A DNA stretch of 64,000 bases from Ocypus olens (lineage: Eukaryota; Arthropoda; Insecta; Coleoptera; Staphylinidae). Shown here one piece after another: positions 1 to 11,291 of this stretch. Under the pieces are notes generated by a model. It had not been told where the DNA came from and did not search any database. It saw nothing but the letters and a program-made list of their open reading frames with translations. The translations under genes were made by a program, and so were the position numbers. The stretch spans positions 13,886,340 through 13,950,339 of the forward strand of contig OU343061.1 of assembly GCA_910593695.2 (NCBI GenBank), given 5' to 3'. The stretch's first letter is position 1, and each line of letters starts with the position of its first letter.

Positions 1-354
1 TGTCTGCCGTGCGCTGCAACCCGTGTCGGGGGAGAAAAGGATCCTGGTGGTTGAGGAATGTCACAATCTGCGGAAGTGACCACCAATACACCACTTTGGC
101 CTTGTATTCCCCTAAACGGGAGGTTCTTGCCTAGCCCAGTGAGGATCAATCGGCAAGTCGCCATGTCCTTTTGGGTGTGCTGATGGGGCGAGTCGTGTGG
201 GGTCTGGGGGCACGTTTAGCCTACGTGTGGCTCATACCATGACGGCTATGGTTCTTATGTATCTCTGGAGATTCTGGTAGTTTGTACCAGGACTTCCCAT
301 TTGTGGCTCCAAGGAGGGTGGGGAGCATAGGGACCGAATATAAAAACAAATAAC
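1..354 (+). mobile_element. 5' UTR of I-clade-type non-LTR retrotransposon
   Basis: This GC-rich leader directly precedes the ORF1 start codon of the LINE that occupies the left end of the window. It has no long open frame. The left boundary of the element is at or before base 1, so neither its exact 5' end nor the target-site duplication can be seen. Confidence 0.7.
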
Positions 355-1491
355 ATGGAAAAACAAAACTACCCAAACTTGCCTCAAAAAATACTAAATG
401 ACAGTAGCTCCTCTTGTAATTTTAGCAAATACCTGATTGTTTCTCGCATTGATGGTACTTTTGAAAAGGTTTCCCCTTTTGTAATTTCAAAGATTGTTTC
501 TCGCATTGGAGATGTCGAAAACATAAAAAAATTAAGAGATGGTACTTTAATGATAACCACAGCCAACGAGAGGCAAAGTAATACTTTTCTCAAATCGGCG
601 CAGATGGGAGATTTCAGGGTGTCTGTTGCACCTCATAGATCTCTTAATGTGTCTAAAGGGATAATTTATTGCTTTGACTTGACGCACTGTGAGGACGAGG
701 AAATTCTTAAAGAGTTAAAGGAACAAAATGTAATAGAAATCAGACGTTTAACAAGTAGGAAAAATGGAACTGTTTCCGCTAACGGGTGTTTCATCCTAAC
801 CTTCAGCACTTTTAAACTTGACAGAAATGTGAAAATAACATCTATGTATAGTCTTGACGTTCGCCCATACATTCCAAACCCTCTTCGTTGCTTTAATTGC
901 CAACAGTTTGGACACGTGTCGGGTACCTGCAAGAATGACTCAGTTTGTGCACAGTGTGGCAATCGCCCTCACGAGGGTAGCAGTTGTCCCACTCTTTTTA
1001 AATGTGTGTTAAACTGCTCTGAACCGCATTCACCACGATCAAGAAACTGTGCATCCTTCCAACGCGAATTCGCTATCCAGCAGATTCGTGTTGAAGATCG
1101 TATTTCATATGGTGAAGCCAAAAAGAAACACCGTACTCTTGTTCCATCTGCTTATAATAATCAAACTCCCTACTCTAAAGTTGTCTCTTCGAAAAAAACC
1201 TCAACCATCGCCATTCAATGCGACCTAGATCAGGTAACCACAAAAAATGAAATGAAAATTAATGAAGCTAAACTTGAAACAAAACATAAAACTAAACCTT
1301 CTACCTCTCATGGTGGTAGCACCTCTCATGGTAGCAAACCATCAACTTCATCCTCCGTAAAGGAGGCAAAACACCCGCCAAGAGCATCATCGGTAGGCCT
1401 TACCGATGATATGATCATTGACAATTTAGAAGACGCCGATCCGTCGTCCTATCTAAGTAAAAACAAAAAACAAAAGAAAGATAAACGGTAG
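355..1491 (+). CDS. Retrotransposon ORF1, gag-like nucleic-acid-binding protein
   Basis: An open frame of 378 codons. A central segment (about residues 90-175) resembles the RNA-binding part of ORF1 proteins of insect I/Jockey-group elements. Three zinc knuckles follow: CFNC...H...C starting at Cys179, CAQC...H...C near residue 200, and a looser CVLNC...H...C near 220. The tail is rich in Lys, Ser and Thr. The family role is to coat the element RNA and carry it to the nucleus. ORF2 starts 33 bases downstream, as expected of a bicistronic LINE. I see no stop or frameshift, so this ORF looks intact. Confidence 0.88.
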   Translation: MEKQNYPNLPQKILNDSSSSCNFSKYLIVSRIDGTFEKVSPFVISKIVSRIGDVENIKKLRDGTLMITTANERQSNTFLKSAQMGDFRVSVAPHRSLNVSKGIIYCFDLTHCEDEEILKELKEQNVIEIRRLTSRKNGTVSANGCFILTFSTFKLDRNVKITSMYSLDVRPYIPNPLRCFNCQQFGHVSGTCKNDSVCAQCGNRPHEGSSCPTLFKCVLNCSEPHSPRSRNCASFQREFAIQQIRVEDRISYGEAKKKHRTLVPSAYNNQTPYSKVVSSKKTSTIAIQCDLDQVTTKNEMKINEAKLETKHKTKPSTSHGGSTSHGSKPSTSSSVKEAKHPPRASSVGLTDDMIIDNLEDADPSSYLSKNKKQKKDKR

Positions 1492-1524
1492 AAGAAAAAA
1501 GGCCACAAAACCAAAACCGAAACC

Positions 1525-4500
1525 ATGACTAGTTTACAATGGAACGTAAACGGATTTTATACACGTCTTTCCGAAATTAAATTGCTCTGCAACTCAATAA
1601 ACCCTGTCGCGGTTTGCCTGCAGGAGACCCACTTCCGGGAGTCACAAACACCTACTCTACGTGGGTACGACTTCTACCGAAGGGACTTTCCTGCTGGGGA
1701 GCGTGCGTGTGGGGGAGTTGCAGTCCTAATTAAAAACACCGCTTATTCTGAAGCCATAATTTTAAATACACCTCTCCAAGCTGTTGCAGCTAGAGTGCAT
1801 TGTGCTCGTCCTATCTCTATATGTTCACTGTATATTCCTCCTGGAGAGGTCCTCCAACTAGCCGATATGCATGGTCTCATCGAGGCTCTTCCGAAGCCCT
1901 TTCTTATCATGGGCGATTTTAACGCCCACAATCCATTATGGGGATCGGTACATCTTGATCCCAGGGGTAGGGCTCTCGAACTACTATTTCAGAGAGACGA
2001 TGCCATCCTTTTGAACAATGGACAGCACACACATTTTTCTGCAGCAAATGGCAGTTTTTCGTATACAGATCTCTTTATAACGTCGCCTTCGTTAGCCTCG
2101 GAAATTGTGTGGGAAGTTACTCCAGATCTATGCGGCAGTGACCATTTCCCCATAACTTGTAAATTGGCCCAGCATACAGACGTATTCATTAGGCCACCTA
2201 GGTGGAAAATCTCTGAGGCTGACTGGCACCTTTTTGAGCGCTCCGTTAATATAAACAACATTGATTTCAGTACTACTAATAGTGCTATTGATTCTCTAAA
2301 TCAGCTGCTACTCGATGCAGCTAACAATAGCGTGCCAAAAACTTCTACCTCTCTCTCTCGTATTCCCGTTCCCTGGTGGAATGATGCCTGTCGCCAGGCG
2401 ATCTGCGAGAGAAAGAAAGCACTGCATCGCTTTAAACGTGATATGTCCGCACAAAATTTAGCTGATTTTAAGCGAAAACGATCAGCAGCACGAAAAGTAA
2501 TCGCTGATAGTGAACGAAAGTCATGGTTCGAATATATATCTTCTATCAAGGGATACACTACATCCCGGGAGGTATTTGAGAAAATTCGTAGAATCTCGGG
2601 AAAAAATGGTTTCGGCACAATTTCCGGCATTAGAGTTAACTCTAGTGTTATAACTTCTCCTCAGGAAATCGTTAACACCCTAGCTGAGTCATTTGCTACC
2701 ATCTCGAGTTCTTCGACTTATACTGAACAATTTCAAACAATAAAGATGAAAGCTGAAGAACAGCAAATAAATTTTATTTCCAATAATTTCGAAGACTACA
2801 ATGAACCTTTTACACTCTGGGAACTAGAATCTGCACTTAGGGAATGTCGGGATTCATCTCCGGGACCCGACAATATTCATTACCAATTTTTAAAACATCT
2901 AAGTCACTTCCAGTTAATTGGTATTCTAGGAATCTTTAACCAAATCTGGTTAACAGGAACGTTTCCCGATGCTTGGCAAAATGCCACCCTAATACCTATC
3001 CTCAAAACTAATAAAGACCCTAAAGATCCTAAGAGCTACCGACCCATAGCACTTACCAGTTGCGTCTGCAAACTCTTCGAAAGAATGGTCAATCGGAGAC
3101 TGACCTGGTTTCTAGAAACTGGTAAGTTTCTATCAAACGTACAATGTGGTTTTCTTCAGGAGCGTTCTACAACCGACCATCTCGTGTCACTGGAGTCCGC
3201 GGTCCAGAATGCTTTCATTACCAGGCAACATCTGGTGGCGGTTTTCTTTGATATCGAGAAGGCATATGACACCACATGGCGCTATGGAATTTTAAAAACC
3301 CTTCATAAATGGGGTATACGAGGCAATATGGGAATGTTCATTAGTAATTTTCTGTCAAAAAGACTTTTCCAAGTTAGACTGGGATCTCATCTTTCCGACC
3401 TCCAAACTCAAGAGAATGGGGTGCCTCAAGGCTCTGTCCTCAGTGTCACTCTCTTTAATGTGGCAATTAACGATATCGTAAAGAATATCAGTTCGCCTGT
3501 CCAAACACTCCTCTATGTTGATGACCTAACAATTCACTGCACTTCACACTCTTTGAAGCTAGCAGAGAGGCAACTCCAACTAGCCATAAATAAAATCAAT
3601 AATTGGACAAACACCAATGGGTTCAAACTATCTGTGGAAAAGACCCGATGTGTTCATTTCCACCGCCTTCGCGGTCTCCACTTAGTCCCTGAAATATACC
3701 TTGGCGACAATCCGATCATCGTTAATGGCTCTGTGACATTCCTTGGCCTAGAATTTGATTCCAAACTCACTTGGAAACCTCATATTGTAAACCTCAGAAA
3801 AAAATGTATGCGAGCAATGAACTCTTTGAAAATCGTTTCTGGAACAACATGGGGAGCTGACCGAGTCGCCATGCTCCGGCTTTATCGATCACTAATTCGG
3901 TCTAAAATAGATTATGGGAGCGTAGTTTATAGCTCTGCAAGACCTTCTTATATCAAACCTCTCGATACCGTACACAACAACGGCCTTAGATTAGCCCTCG
4001 GAGCGTTCAGAACCAGTCCTGTCCTGAGTTTGTATGCTGAGAGTGGGGAACCCCCATTGCATATTAGACGAGAAAAGCTGATGCTATCCTATGCATCAAG
4101 CCTGCGATGCAAACCTCGGCATCCTTCGTACAGCTGCGTCTTTCATCCACCAAATAGCGCGATATTTAGCACCAGACAAAATGCTACACGTCCATACGGT
4201 ATTCGTCTGCAGAGTCTTGTAGAAAGAATGAACTATTCATTCCCAACAGTCTCTAAATCAAATTTCTTTATAGCTCCCTGGAAAATTCCACGACCTCAAA
4301 TAAATCTGTCTTTGTCTTCATATAAAAAATCTGACACAAGTCATACATTATATCATCAGAGGTATCTCGAATTTAAAAATAGGGTTCAGCATGACAAGGA
4401 AGTGTTCACAGACGGATCCAAGTCGCAGTAAATGTGTAGTTCTGCTTTCGTTGTTGGTTCTGAGAAATATATATTCAAGCTGCCTAATACCTGTAGCATT

Positions 4501-5202
4501 TTTACCCTCGAACTAATTGCGATAAAGCAAGCACTTCACTATCTACACAAGTCCCGAAATGCAACCATTATCATCTTTAGCGACTCTCTTAGTGCATTGG
4601 AAAGTTTAGGCCGCTATATGCCAAAAAACACCCTCGTTATAGAGATCCCAAATCTGCTTACCATACAGAATCAGTATGGAAATTCTATCATCTTCTACTG
4701 GTTGCCCAGTCATATCGGAATACTGGGAAATGAAATAGCAGATCAGGCAGCTAACGATGCTCGTCTACACGGGTCTCCTATAAATCTTGTAACACCTGAC
4801 GATCTCAAGCTTTCTTTGATGCGAGAAGTAGACGCTATCTGGGAGCGACACTGGAACTGTCTGACTGACAATAAGCTTAAAGCAATAAAGGACACTACCA
4901 AAGTTTGGACTACATCTAGCCGAGCACTCCGTTACGAAGAAGTGGCGCTAGCTAGACTCCGCATCGGACATTGTCGTATGACACATGAGTTTCTACTCAA
5001 CCAGTCCGATGCACCAATATGCGATACGTGTCACGTTGTTGTTACAGTAAAACACCTATTAGTTGAATGTGTCCAATTCGAGAACATCAGACGCGAAGTG
5101 GGTCTGATGGATTCTTTGAGTGTAATTTTAGCAAACGATATTGCCGCAATAGAAAATCTGTTTAAATTTCTTACAATTTCAGGATTGATTAGATACATCT
5201 GA
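1525..5202 (+). pseudogene. Retrotransposon ORF2 polyprotein (endonuclease, RT, RNase H) with one in-frame stop
   Basis: The frame runs 1,225 codons plus a terminal stop and is interrupted once, by TAA at 4429-4431. The N-terminus is an APE-type endonuclease: WN at residues 6-7, Glu34 in VCLQETHF, GDFN at 130-133 and SDH at 205-207. The reverse transcriptase has FFDIEKAYD, GVPQGS and the YVDD active site at 664-667. RNase H starts at FTDGSK, just before the stop, and continues in the same frame with LELIAI, FSDS and GNEIADQAA. A C-terminal CDTC...H...C zinc motif ends the protein. EN, RT, RNase H and the terminal Zn motif together point to the I clade or a close relative. The stop removes most of RNase H unless it is read through. 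Confidence 0.88.
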
Positions 5203-5550
5203 TCTAATAAATGAATTGTATTACCTTGTAATTATTAATCATTTTTATTTCTAAATTCCAAGATGCCCTATACACATCTGTTTATACAGTTATTGGCACA
5301 TGTCTAACGCAATTTATACGTTACAGACATTTGCATCATACATCATTTACTCTATAACTCGTTTACCTGTGATATTCTCTGTGATATTTTCTATGACAAT
5401 TATCTGTGATACTCATCAATATTTATGCTGTGATACCATTATCATATTTTCATAATTCCTTATTTAAATCGGATCTTTCTCAATTTTAATAACTGTGGCG
5501 CGAATGACCATAGATGTCGATGCGCCTTAAACCCAAAATTCATTCATTTA
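5203..5550 (+). mobile_element. 3' UTR and 3' end of the I-type LINE
   Basis: This AT-rich segment follows the ORF2 stop. A short GC-rich hairpin-like block near 5493-5527 (GGCGCGAAT ... GATGCGCC) precedes a short ATTC-repeat tail at about 5539-5550. Such a 3' terminal stem and simple-repeat tail is usual for I-clade elements. Minus-strand LINE sequence starts immediately afterwards, so the element appears to have inserted into that LINE. Confidence 0.65.
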
Positions 5551-5555
5551 TGAAT

Positions 5556-7178
5556 AGGAATTACATAAGTAGTTTTCCACTTGGCTGGCATAGAGCCCAG
5601 TGTTAATGATTTAAAAAAACATATTATGAATAGGTTGACATAGAGAATAAATACAATATTTAATGAAGTAGCTCGACAATTGATCAGGTCCATGCGAATG
5701 TGATGACTTCAGACTTAATATTGCATTAAATACCTCTTGAAGAGTAACGATTAAATTGTTGTCCTGTGCTAGGTTTGAGTGACTTATATTATTTATATCG
5801 GAATTATCACTTGAAGTAGTATATACCGAAGAGAAAAACTCAGAGAATAAATTGATGATTTCGGAACCGCCACTAGCATTAATATTATTATGACTCATCA
5901 CATTTGGATAACTGTCTTCATTTTTAAGTTCCTTTGCATATTGCCAAAAATATTTCGGATTAGATTTTAAAGACCCTTCCACGCGCGATAAATAATTACT
6001 ATAACATAATTTACTTAATCTTTTACATTTCTCCCGTAGATCTAAGAAAATATAATAGTCTTCATATAATCCACTTTCTTTGTATTTTGTGTGCGCCGTC
6101 TTCTTATTACGAATTAACGAAATCAATTCACTCGACATCCAACGGGGATAAGATCTATTGTTATGGTAAACATATTTGTAAGGCACGTATTTATCAATCG
6201 CTGAATAAATAATGCTGTAAAACTTTTCTTCTACGTTACCAATGTTAGAATCTGAATTTATAAAATCCCAGTCAACAGTATTAAAATGCATATTTATTAA
6301 ATCATAGTTCTTTTCTTTTCTGAGGTAATAATTTTATCGACATTATCAACTAAAAATATTATAATATATGCATAATGATGTACACTAGTTGGTAGGAGAG
6401 TTTCTTGCGCAAGAGAAGCGGTTATGTTTGCAGCAGTGGAAAAACATAAGTCTAGAAATACTCCCCGAGAATTGGGAATAACGTTAATTTGGGACGCAAC
6501 TAAAAATTTAAAACAATTTATTACGACATTGATACGGGGATTAGATTGGGTAGGTGTTTCATTATTCCAATCAATATTGGGCAAGTTATAGTCACCACAG
6601 ATTATTAAATTATTACATCTATAGAGCTCACAAATTTCTAATAGATTATTGCAATGCATTTGATATTTATCAATCAGGGAAGCTGGAGGTATATAAATTC
6701 GATATAAGATACATTTATTAATTTTAATAAAACGAAATGCTGCTCAATTGAATTATCGCGAGAAATAAATGTTGATGTAAAATGCTTCTTAATGGCGATT
6801 AAAATCCCACCACCTCTAATCTCACCATCAATTGAACGATCAGATCTATATATGTTATAGTTGAATAGCTGGAGTTAGCTATTGGATATATTGTCATACA
6901 ACCATGTCTCTACTAAAATAATAATGTCATAGTTATTAATATTAACATTAAGTAATAAGTCGGTTAATTTTTTTCTAATGCCACTGCAGTTTTGGTAGTA
7001 AATATTCAGCTTTTTGGCCCCCCATTATTATGACGTACGTTATTCGCATTCGATAAATAAGGCACCCCATCGCGATGCATAATTCGTAAATTCACTTCTC
7101 CGTTAGATTTTCTAGTTTCCAATTCCTTCTTCAGATTACTGTAGTGTTCCATTTGTTTCTTAGTTCTGTCAGGGCGAA

Positions 7179-7185
<7 letters not shown>
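5556..7185 (-). pseudogene. CR1-group LINE A: ORF1 end, endonuclease, EN-RT linker, start of RT
   Basis: Read on the minus strand from 7185, the sequence gives the last part of an ORF1 (KQMEHYSNLKKELETRKSNG). It overlaps the start of an endonuclease (KLNIYYQNCSGIRKKL, then LVETWLYD and GGGILIA). The endonuclease carries GDYNLPNIDW near 6590 and is shifted and interrupted around 6290-6310. The EN-RT linker and the first RT residues follow (5611-6291). The RT stops being recognisable at about 5556, where the I-type LINE begins. The copy is inactive, being frameshifted and 3'-truncated. Its right edge meets the simple-repeat tail of LINE B. Confidence 0.75.
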
Positions 7186-7209
<24 letters not shown>

Positions 7210-7212
7210 CAT
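7186..7212. repeat. ATA/TTA microsatellite, probable 3' tail of LINE B
   Basis: About nine AAT/ATA triplets lie exactly where the 3' UTR of minus-strand LINE B ends and the ORF1 remnant of LINE A begins. Simple-repeat tails are typical 3' ends of CR1/I-type LINEs, so this most likely marks the insertion junction. Confidence 0.7.
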
Positions 7213-7378
7213 TTATTGACGTATTCAACTTTTTACAAGAAATACATAAAAATAAGAAATGCTCTAAAAATAATATAAACAAAATTATACCAGTTTACAA
7301 AATATCATGTAATCAAAGTGTAATAATCCTAAAAGAAAGGAAAAAGAAAATGAGATTCAAATTTCAACTGTGGAAGAA

Positions 7379-9682
7379 TTAATTGGTAATGATATCGGAT
7401 AATAGTAGCATGCAACAATTCCGAAAGATATGAATTGGTACATGAAAAATATCAATCTTACTCGAGAGAGAATTAAAAATAATCATTGCGCGACACACAG
7501 GGCTATTCATTCCATAGTTAGATGGGTGGAATGGAATTCTAAATAAATGCCCGGATCTATGCAAATTTACAGGTAAGGAGTTAAAAGCTAACATTTGCAA
7601 CAGTTCACTACAATTGATATTGCCATTGATTAAATTATAAATGATACATAGATCAGCCATAGTTCTTCGAGCAGAAAGAGTTGGAATATTTAAAAGGCGA
7701 CGCAGACTGTCATAATCCAGAGTTATTTGTGCTCGGAACATATAGAGCCTTAGGAATTTATTTTGAATTCTCTCAATTGATAAATCGTCGCATGCAAAAG
7801 ACGTTGACCATATAGGTGAAGCATATTCTAATAGTGGGCGAACTAATGCTAGATAAAGATAACGAATAGTAGAAGGGGAGAAATGAGTAGAAAAGCGATT
7901 AACAAATCCTAGAGTTTTACAAGCTTTACTTACAATTAAGTTAATGTGAGGTCTAAATGTTAATTTCTTATCAAACAAAACTCCAAGATCCTTAATACAA
8001 GAGATGTCATCTAATACATCATGGTTTATACAATAATTAAAATTGATACTAGTTTTTTTGCGCGAAAAGGTGATTTTAAAACATTTTTGAATATTAAGTT
8101 TTAATTGATTAAGTTCAGACCAATCTGACAGGGAAGTAAGATCTATCTGTAAAGCAGCACAGTCAGTAATACTTTTGATTGATTTAAAAATCTTAAGGTC
8201 ATCAGCATACATAACAAATCTACATGAAGCTAAGATAGACGAAATATCATTAATAAATAATGAAAATAGCAGGGGTCCACAGTGAGAACCCTGCGGCACA
8301 CCTGAGGTTACACAGATTGCCTTAGACACATGGTTTTCAATCTTGACATACTGTGTTCTATCCCTTAGATAACTATGAACCCAATCAATTAATCTGCTAT
8401 TAAAACCTAGCCCAGTAAGTTTTGATATAAGGATCCCATGATCTACACGGTCGAACGCCTTTGAAAAGTCCGTGTAGATAGCATCAACCTGTGAACCAGT
8501 CTCCAATGCATCCGTCAGAAAGGTATTAAACATCAACAAATTTGTGGTTGTAGATCGTCCAGAAATGAAACCATGCTGTTCATCAATTATGATGTTTCGA
8601 CACATCCATTTTAACTGCGATGCCACCAAGCTGTCTAATAATTTTGGTACTGCGGATTGGATAGCAATCCCACGATAATTTTTAATATTGCCCCGGTCTC
8701 CTGACTTGAACAGAGGTGTGATGTAGCTCGATTTCCAAATGCTGGGAAAAACTCCTGAGTGTAGCGATGCATCGTACAGAAGTTTTATAGGTGTAGTCAG
8801 AGTAAACACACATTTTTTTAGAAAAAATGGCGGTATGCCATCTGGACCAGAGTTGCAACTGTCTGTTAAGTTATTAATTGCATTAAACACATCAGGAGTC
8901 GAAATTACGATGGGCGAACAGTTAACTGAAGTGTTATAATTACAATCGGGAACATCTCGTATGCCCTCAACATATACCGAAGAAAAATAGTCTGCAAATA
9001 AATCAACGCAATCACTACCATTATCAGACTTACGTCCATCAAGGTGCATACATGATGGATATCCGTTAGTACGTCTATATTCATTAACAAATGACCAAAA
9101 TCTTTTTGGATTGGAATTAATCTGATTTTCAACATTAAATAGATAATTTTTGTGGAGAATTTCGCTTAAATTTTTGCAACGGGATCTTAGTGATGAAAAC
9201 ATTTCATAATCCACGAGACATGAAGTTTGTTTGTATCTTAAATGTGTGCGTTTCTTTTCTTTAGTTAATGATATAAGTTCACTATTAAACCAAATTGGGT
9301 ACTGGGTATTTTTAATTTTAATTTTGGGAATGAATAAATCAATGGCGTGGTAATTGTTGTTTTCTTTGTTGGATATCATAGAATTACTTCGTAAAACTTC
9401 TTTCGAATTAAATATTATTTTTAATGGCCTGGGTCTATTGCCATTTGTTAATTTCCCTAATCTGACAGTTTTTAGGGGTTTTATATTGATATTACGAGAT
9501 TCTAGTATTCCGGTAATACTACCTACATCATGTTTCAAACGATTTTCCAATAAAGGTGATAGAGATTCGTTAGAGTTAAAGAGAATTACATTTGACAATC
9601 TGTTACGTCTATCCTCAATCTCAGTAATAAAATTTTCAGAAGTTTCACATGACATTAATTTTATTTGTGATAACAGATTCAT
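7379..9682 (-). CDS. LINE B fused ORF: ORF1 C-terminal part joined to RT, endonuclease missing
   Basis: 767 codons without interruption. Residues about 15-105 match the distal ORF1 of CR1-group LINEs (EIEDRRNRLSNVILFN). After about residue 105 the sequence passes straight into the EN-RT linker (YPIWFNSELISLTKEKKR) and then a complete reverse transcriptase: SSYITPLFKSGDR, FSKAFDRVDH, GVPQGSHCGP and YADD at 492-495, followed by thumb and C-terminal region. The end of ORF1 and the whole endonuclease are absent, and the join is in frame. This looks like an internal deletion derivative, since related LINE A still carries the missing part. Whether a protein is made is unknown; the ATG at 9682 lies inside ORF1 rather than at its natural start. 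Confidence 0.75.
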   Translation of the reverse strand: MNLLSQIKLMSCETSENFITEIEDRRNRLSNVILFNSNESLSPLLENRLKHDVGSITGILESRNINIKPLKTVRLGKLTNGNRPRPLKIIFNSKEVLRSNSMISNKENNNYHAIDLFIPKIKIKNTQYPIWFNSELISLTKEKKRTHLRYKQTSCLVDYEMFSSLRSRCKNLSEILHKNYLFNVENQINSNPKRFWSFVNEYRRTNGYPSCMHLDGRKSDNGSDCVDLFADYFSSVYVEGIRDVPDCNYNTSVNCSPIVISTPDVFNAINNLTDSCNSGPDGIPPFFLKKCVFTLTTPIKLLYDASLHSGVFPSIWKSSYITPLFKSGDRGNIKNYRGIAIQSAVPKLLDSLVASQLKWMCRNIIIDEQHGFISGRSTTTNLLMFNTFLTDALETGSQVDAIYTDFSKAFDRVDHGILISKLTGLGFNSRLIDWVHSYLRDRTQYVKIENHVSKAICVTSGVPQGSHCGPLLFSLFINDISSILASCRFVMYADDLKIFKSIKSITDCAALQIDLTSLSDWSELNQLKLNIQKCFKITFSRKKTSINFNYCINHDVLDDISCIKDLGVLFDKKLTFRPHINLIVSKACKTLGFVNRFSTHFSPSTIRYLYLALVRPLLEYASPIWSTSFACDDLSIERIQNKFLRLYMFRAQITLDYDSLRRLLNIPTLSARRTMADLCIIYNLINGNINCSELLQMLAFNSLPVNLHRSGHLFRIPFHPSNYGMNSPVCRAMIIFNSLSSKIDIFHVPIHIFRNCCMLLLSDIITN

Positions 9683-10005
9683 AATTAGCGTGTTTATTTT
9701 CCAATTGAATTATGCGAGACTCAATGTTGTCAAAACGACTTGAAATTGAACTTTTTAGTTCTTCTTTAAATAAATTAAATTGTTCAACTAACAATTTATT
9801 TATAGATTCGATGGTTAACGGCAACTGATCAGTCAATATAGGGGAAACACATTTAGGGCAGATCCACTTTGATTTCAATGAAACTATTTCACTATCATTT
9901 AAACCACTGCATTTAATGTGAATATGCTGAACATTTTCCGGCACATTTAATAAAAGGAGTATTTGGAGTAACTCCACGGTCACATATTCCACAGAGATTA
10001 ACCAT
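9645..10005 (-). pseudogene. LINE B ORF1 N-terminus: PHD-type zinc finger and coiled coil, frameshifted
   Basis: The ATG at 10003-10005 opens CGIC..., then a Cys/His-rich PHD-like finger (CGIC, IKCAGKC, then HIKCSGLN and WICPKC). A one-base shift near 9915-9925 is needed to follow the finger. The next frame (down to 9645) encodes a Leu/Glu-rich coiled coil, and a second shift near 9650-9680 leads into the fused ORF. PHD fingers in ORF1 are established for several CR1-group LINEs. The two shifts make this end nonfunctional. Confidence 0.65.
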
Positions 10006-10403
10006 GCTTAATGTATTGCTGTCATAAATATATAATAAATGGAAATAATGCACAGGGACACACACTTCACACCTACGGGGCCGTTCGTGGTGACTAATAA
10101 AAAGACAAACAGATTTGGAAGGCCACGGATAGGTAAAGAAATGTAAACACTAGGAAAAACAATTAAATCGGACACACAGCACAGCCTTGAAATCACCGAC
10201 TCCGAAAATAAAATTTTAGGTTAAACGGTGAATTTCTTAATTACTTATTTCCTACTTACAATTAGGATCTCACAGGTCTACCACTAATATCTTGCACTAT
10301 TTGATACCTGATTTCGCAAATGATTTTAAATAAATAAAACTTTTTATCAGAAACTAAGCCACAAAACTAACGCACATGCGATCAACAAGCGAGCGAGCGA
10401 AAA
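10006..10403 (-). mobile_element. Presumed 5' UTR of LINE B
   Basis: There is no coding frame of note. The segment lies between the ORF1 start of LINE B and the point (about 10404) where a TIR repeat shared with 12092-12780 and 33012-33720 resumes, so it is most simply the 5' leader of the LINE cluster. Confidence 0.45.
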
Positions 10404-10754
10404 TGTTCATTTCTTTGTTGTCTTCAAAGTTGGTTTAAATGTTTTTGTGATATTTTTCATATTTAAGAAAATATTGGCAAAAAACAAAAAACAGTTAAGG
10501 TAAACGCCCACTTCCGGTGTACGAAATTTTACCAAAAGCTTTTTTTTTAAGTTTCATATCAATTGCTCTATTAGTTTTTGAGATACAGCGCGCACAGACA
10601 GACAGACACACACACACTCGCAGACACATTTTTTTTTCCCAGAAATTGTTGAAATGGCATCTAGGGACCCCAAAACGGATATTTCCGTAAAAAATATTTT
10701 GAAAAAATAATCACGATCACAATACTTTTTCGTACTTCGTAACGGAGAAAGTAA
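10404..10754. mobile_element. Partial copy (right half) of 'TTACTTTCTCC' TIR element
   Basis: This matches the right half of the full copies at 12092-12780 and 33012-33720, including the CA-rich inner microsatellite, the block GGGACCCCAAAACGGATAT and the end GGAGAAAGTAA. The left half is missing exactly where the LINE cluster abuts, suggesting the LINEs inserted into it. Confidence 0.7.
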
Positions 10755-10974
10755 AAAGGGCCGTAATAACATGTAACTCTTATCTTAGTAAATTTTCGTT
10801 TCCGTTTTCGTTCATGTAAATATTTCAGTTAATTTCGTTATTTCGTTATCGTCCCTTTTCAGTCCCTTTAAGAAAGTGGGAAAAAATCGTTTTCTGCTGT
10901 CCCAACAAGTGAATCTTACCTTCTTTCTTCTTCTTGATATGCAACCGATTCTGATTCGATTTGCTGCGTTCGTC

Positions 10975-11260
10975 CTTTTTGAAGATTTTTACATGACTTA
11001 CTTACACCATCAATTCGGAGAAAGTTACGTAATGGCCACATCATCATTTTTATATTCTCGGTGCGAAGTGATTATTTCGAATTCGAAATTTCAACGGAAA
11101 TATCCGTTTTGAGGACCCTCGAGACTATTCCGCCGGTTTGACTGTGGGTGCATCTCAAATGAAACTTTACACATAATGCTTTATTCGACAATCTGAAGAA
11201 CTGAAATGCTTTTGGTAAAATTTTGTGCACCGGAAGTGAGTCTTTACCTTAAGCGGTTTT
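10975..11260 (-). mobile_element. Diverged reverse copy of the same TIR element
   Basis: On the minus strand this gives the landmarks of the family in order: CACTTCCGGTG, TTTTACCAAAAGC, TTCAGTTCTTC, AAAACGGATATTTCCG, and then GATGATGTGGCCAT with an AACTTTCTCCG end. It is clearly older than the other copies and lacks the CA microsatellite. Confidence 0.55.
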
Positions 11261-11291
11261 TGTCGTTTTCCATATTTTTATATGTATAAAA

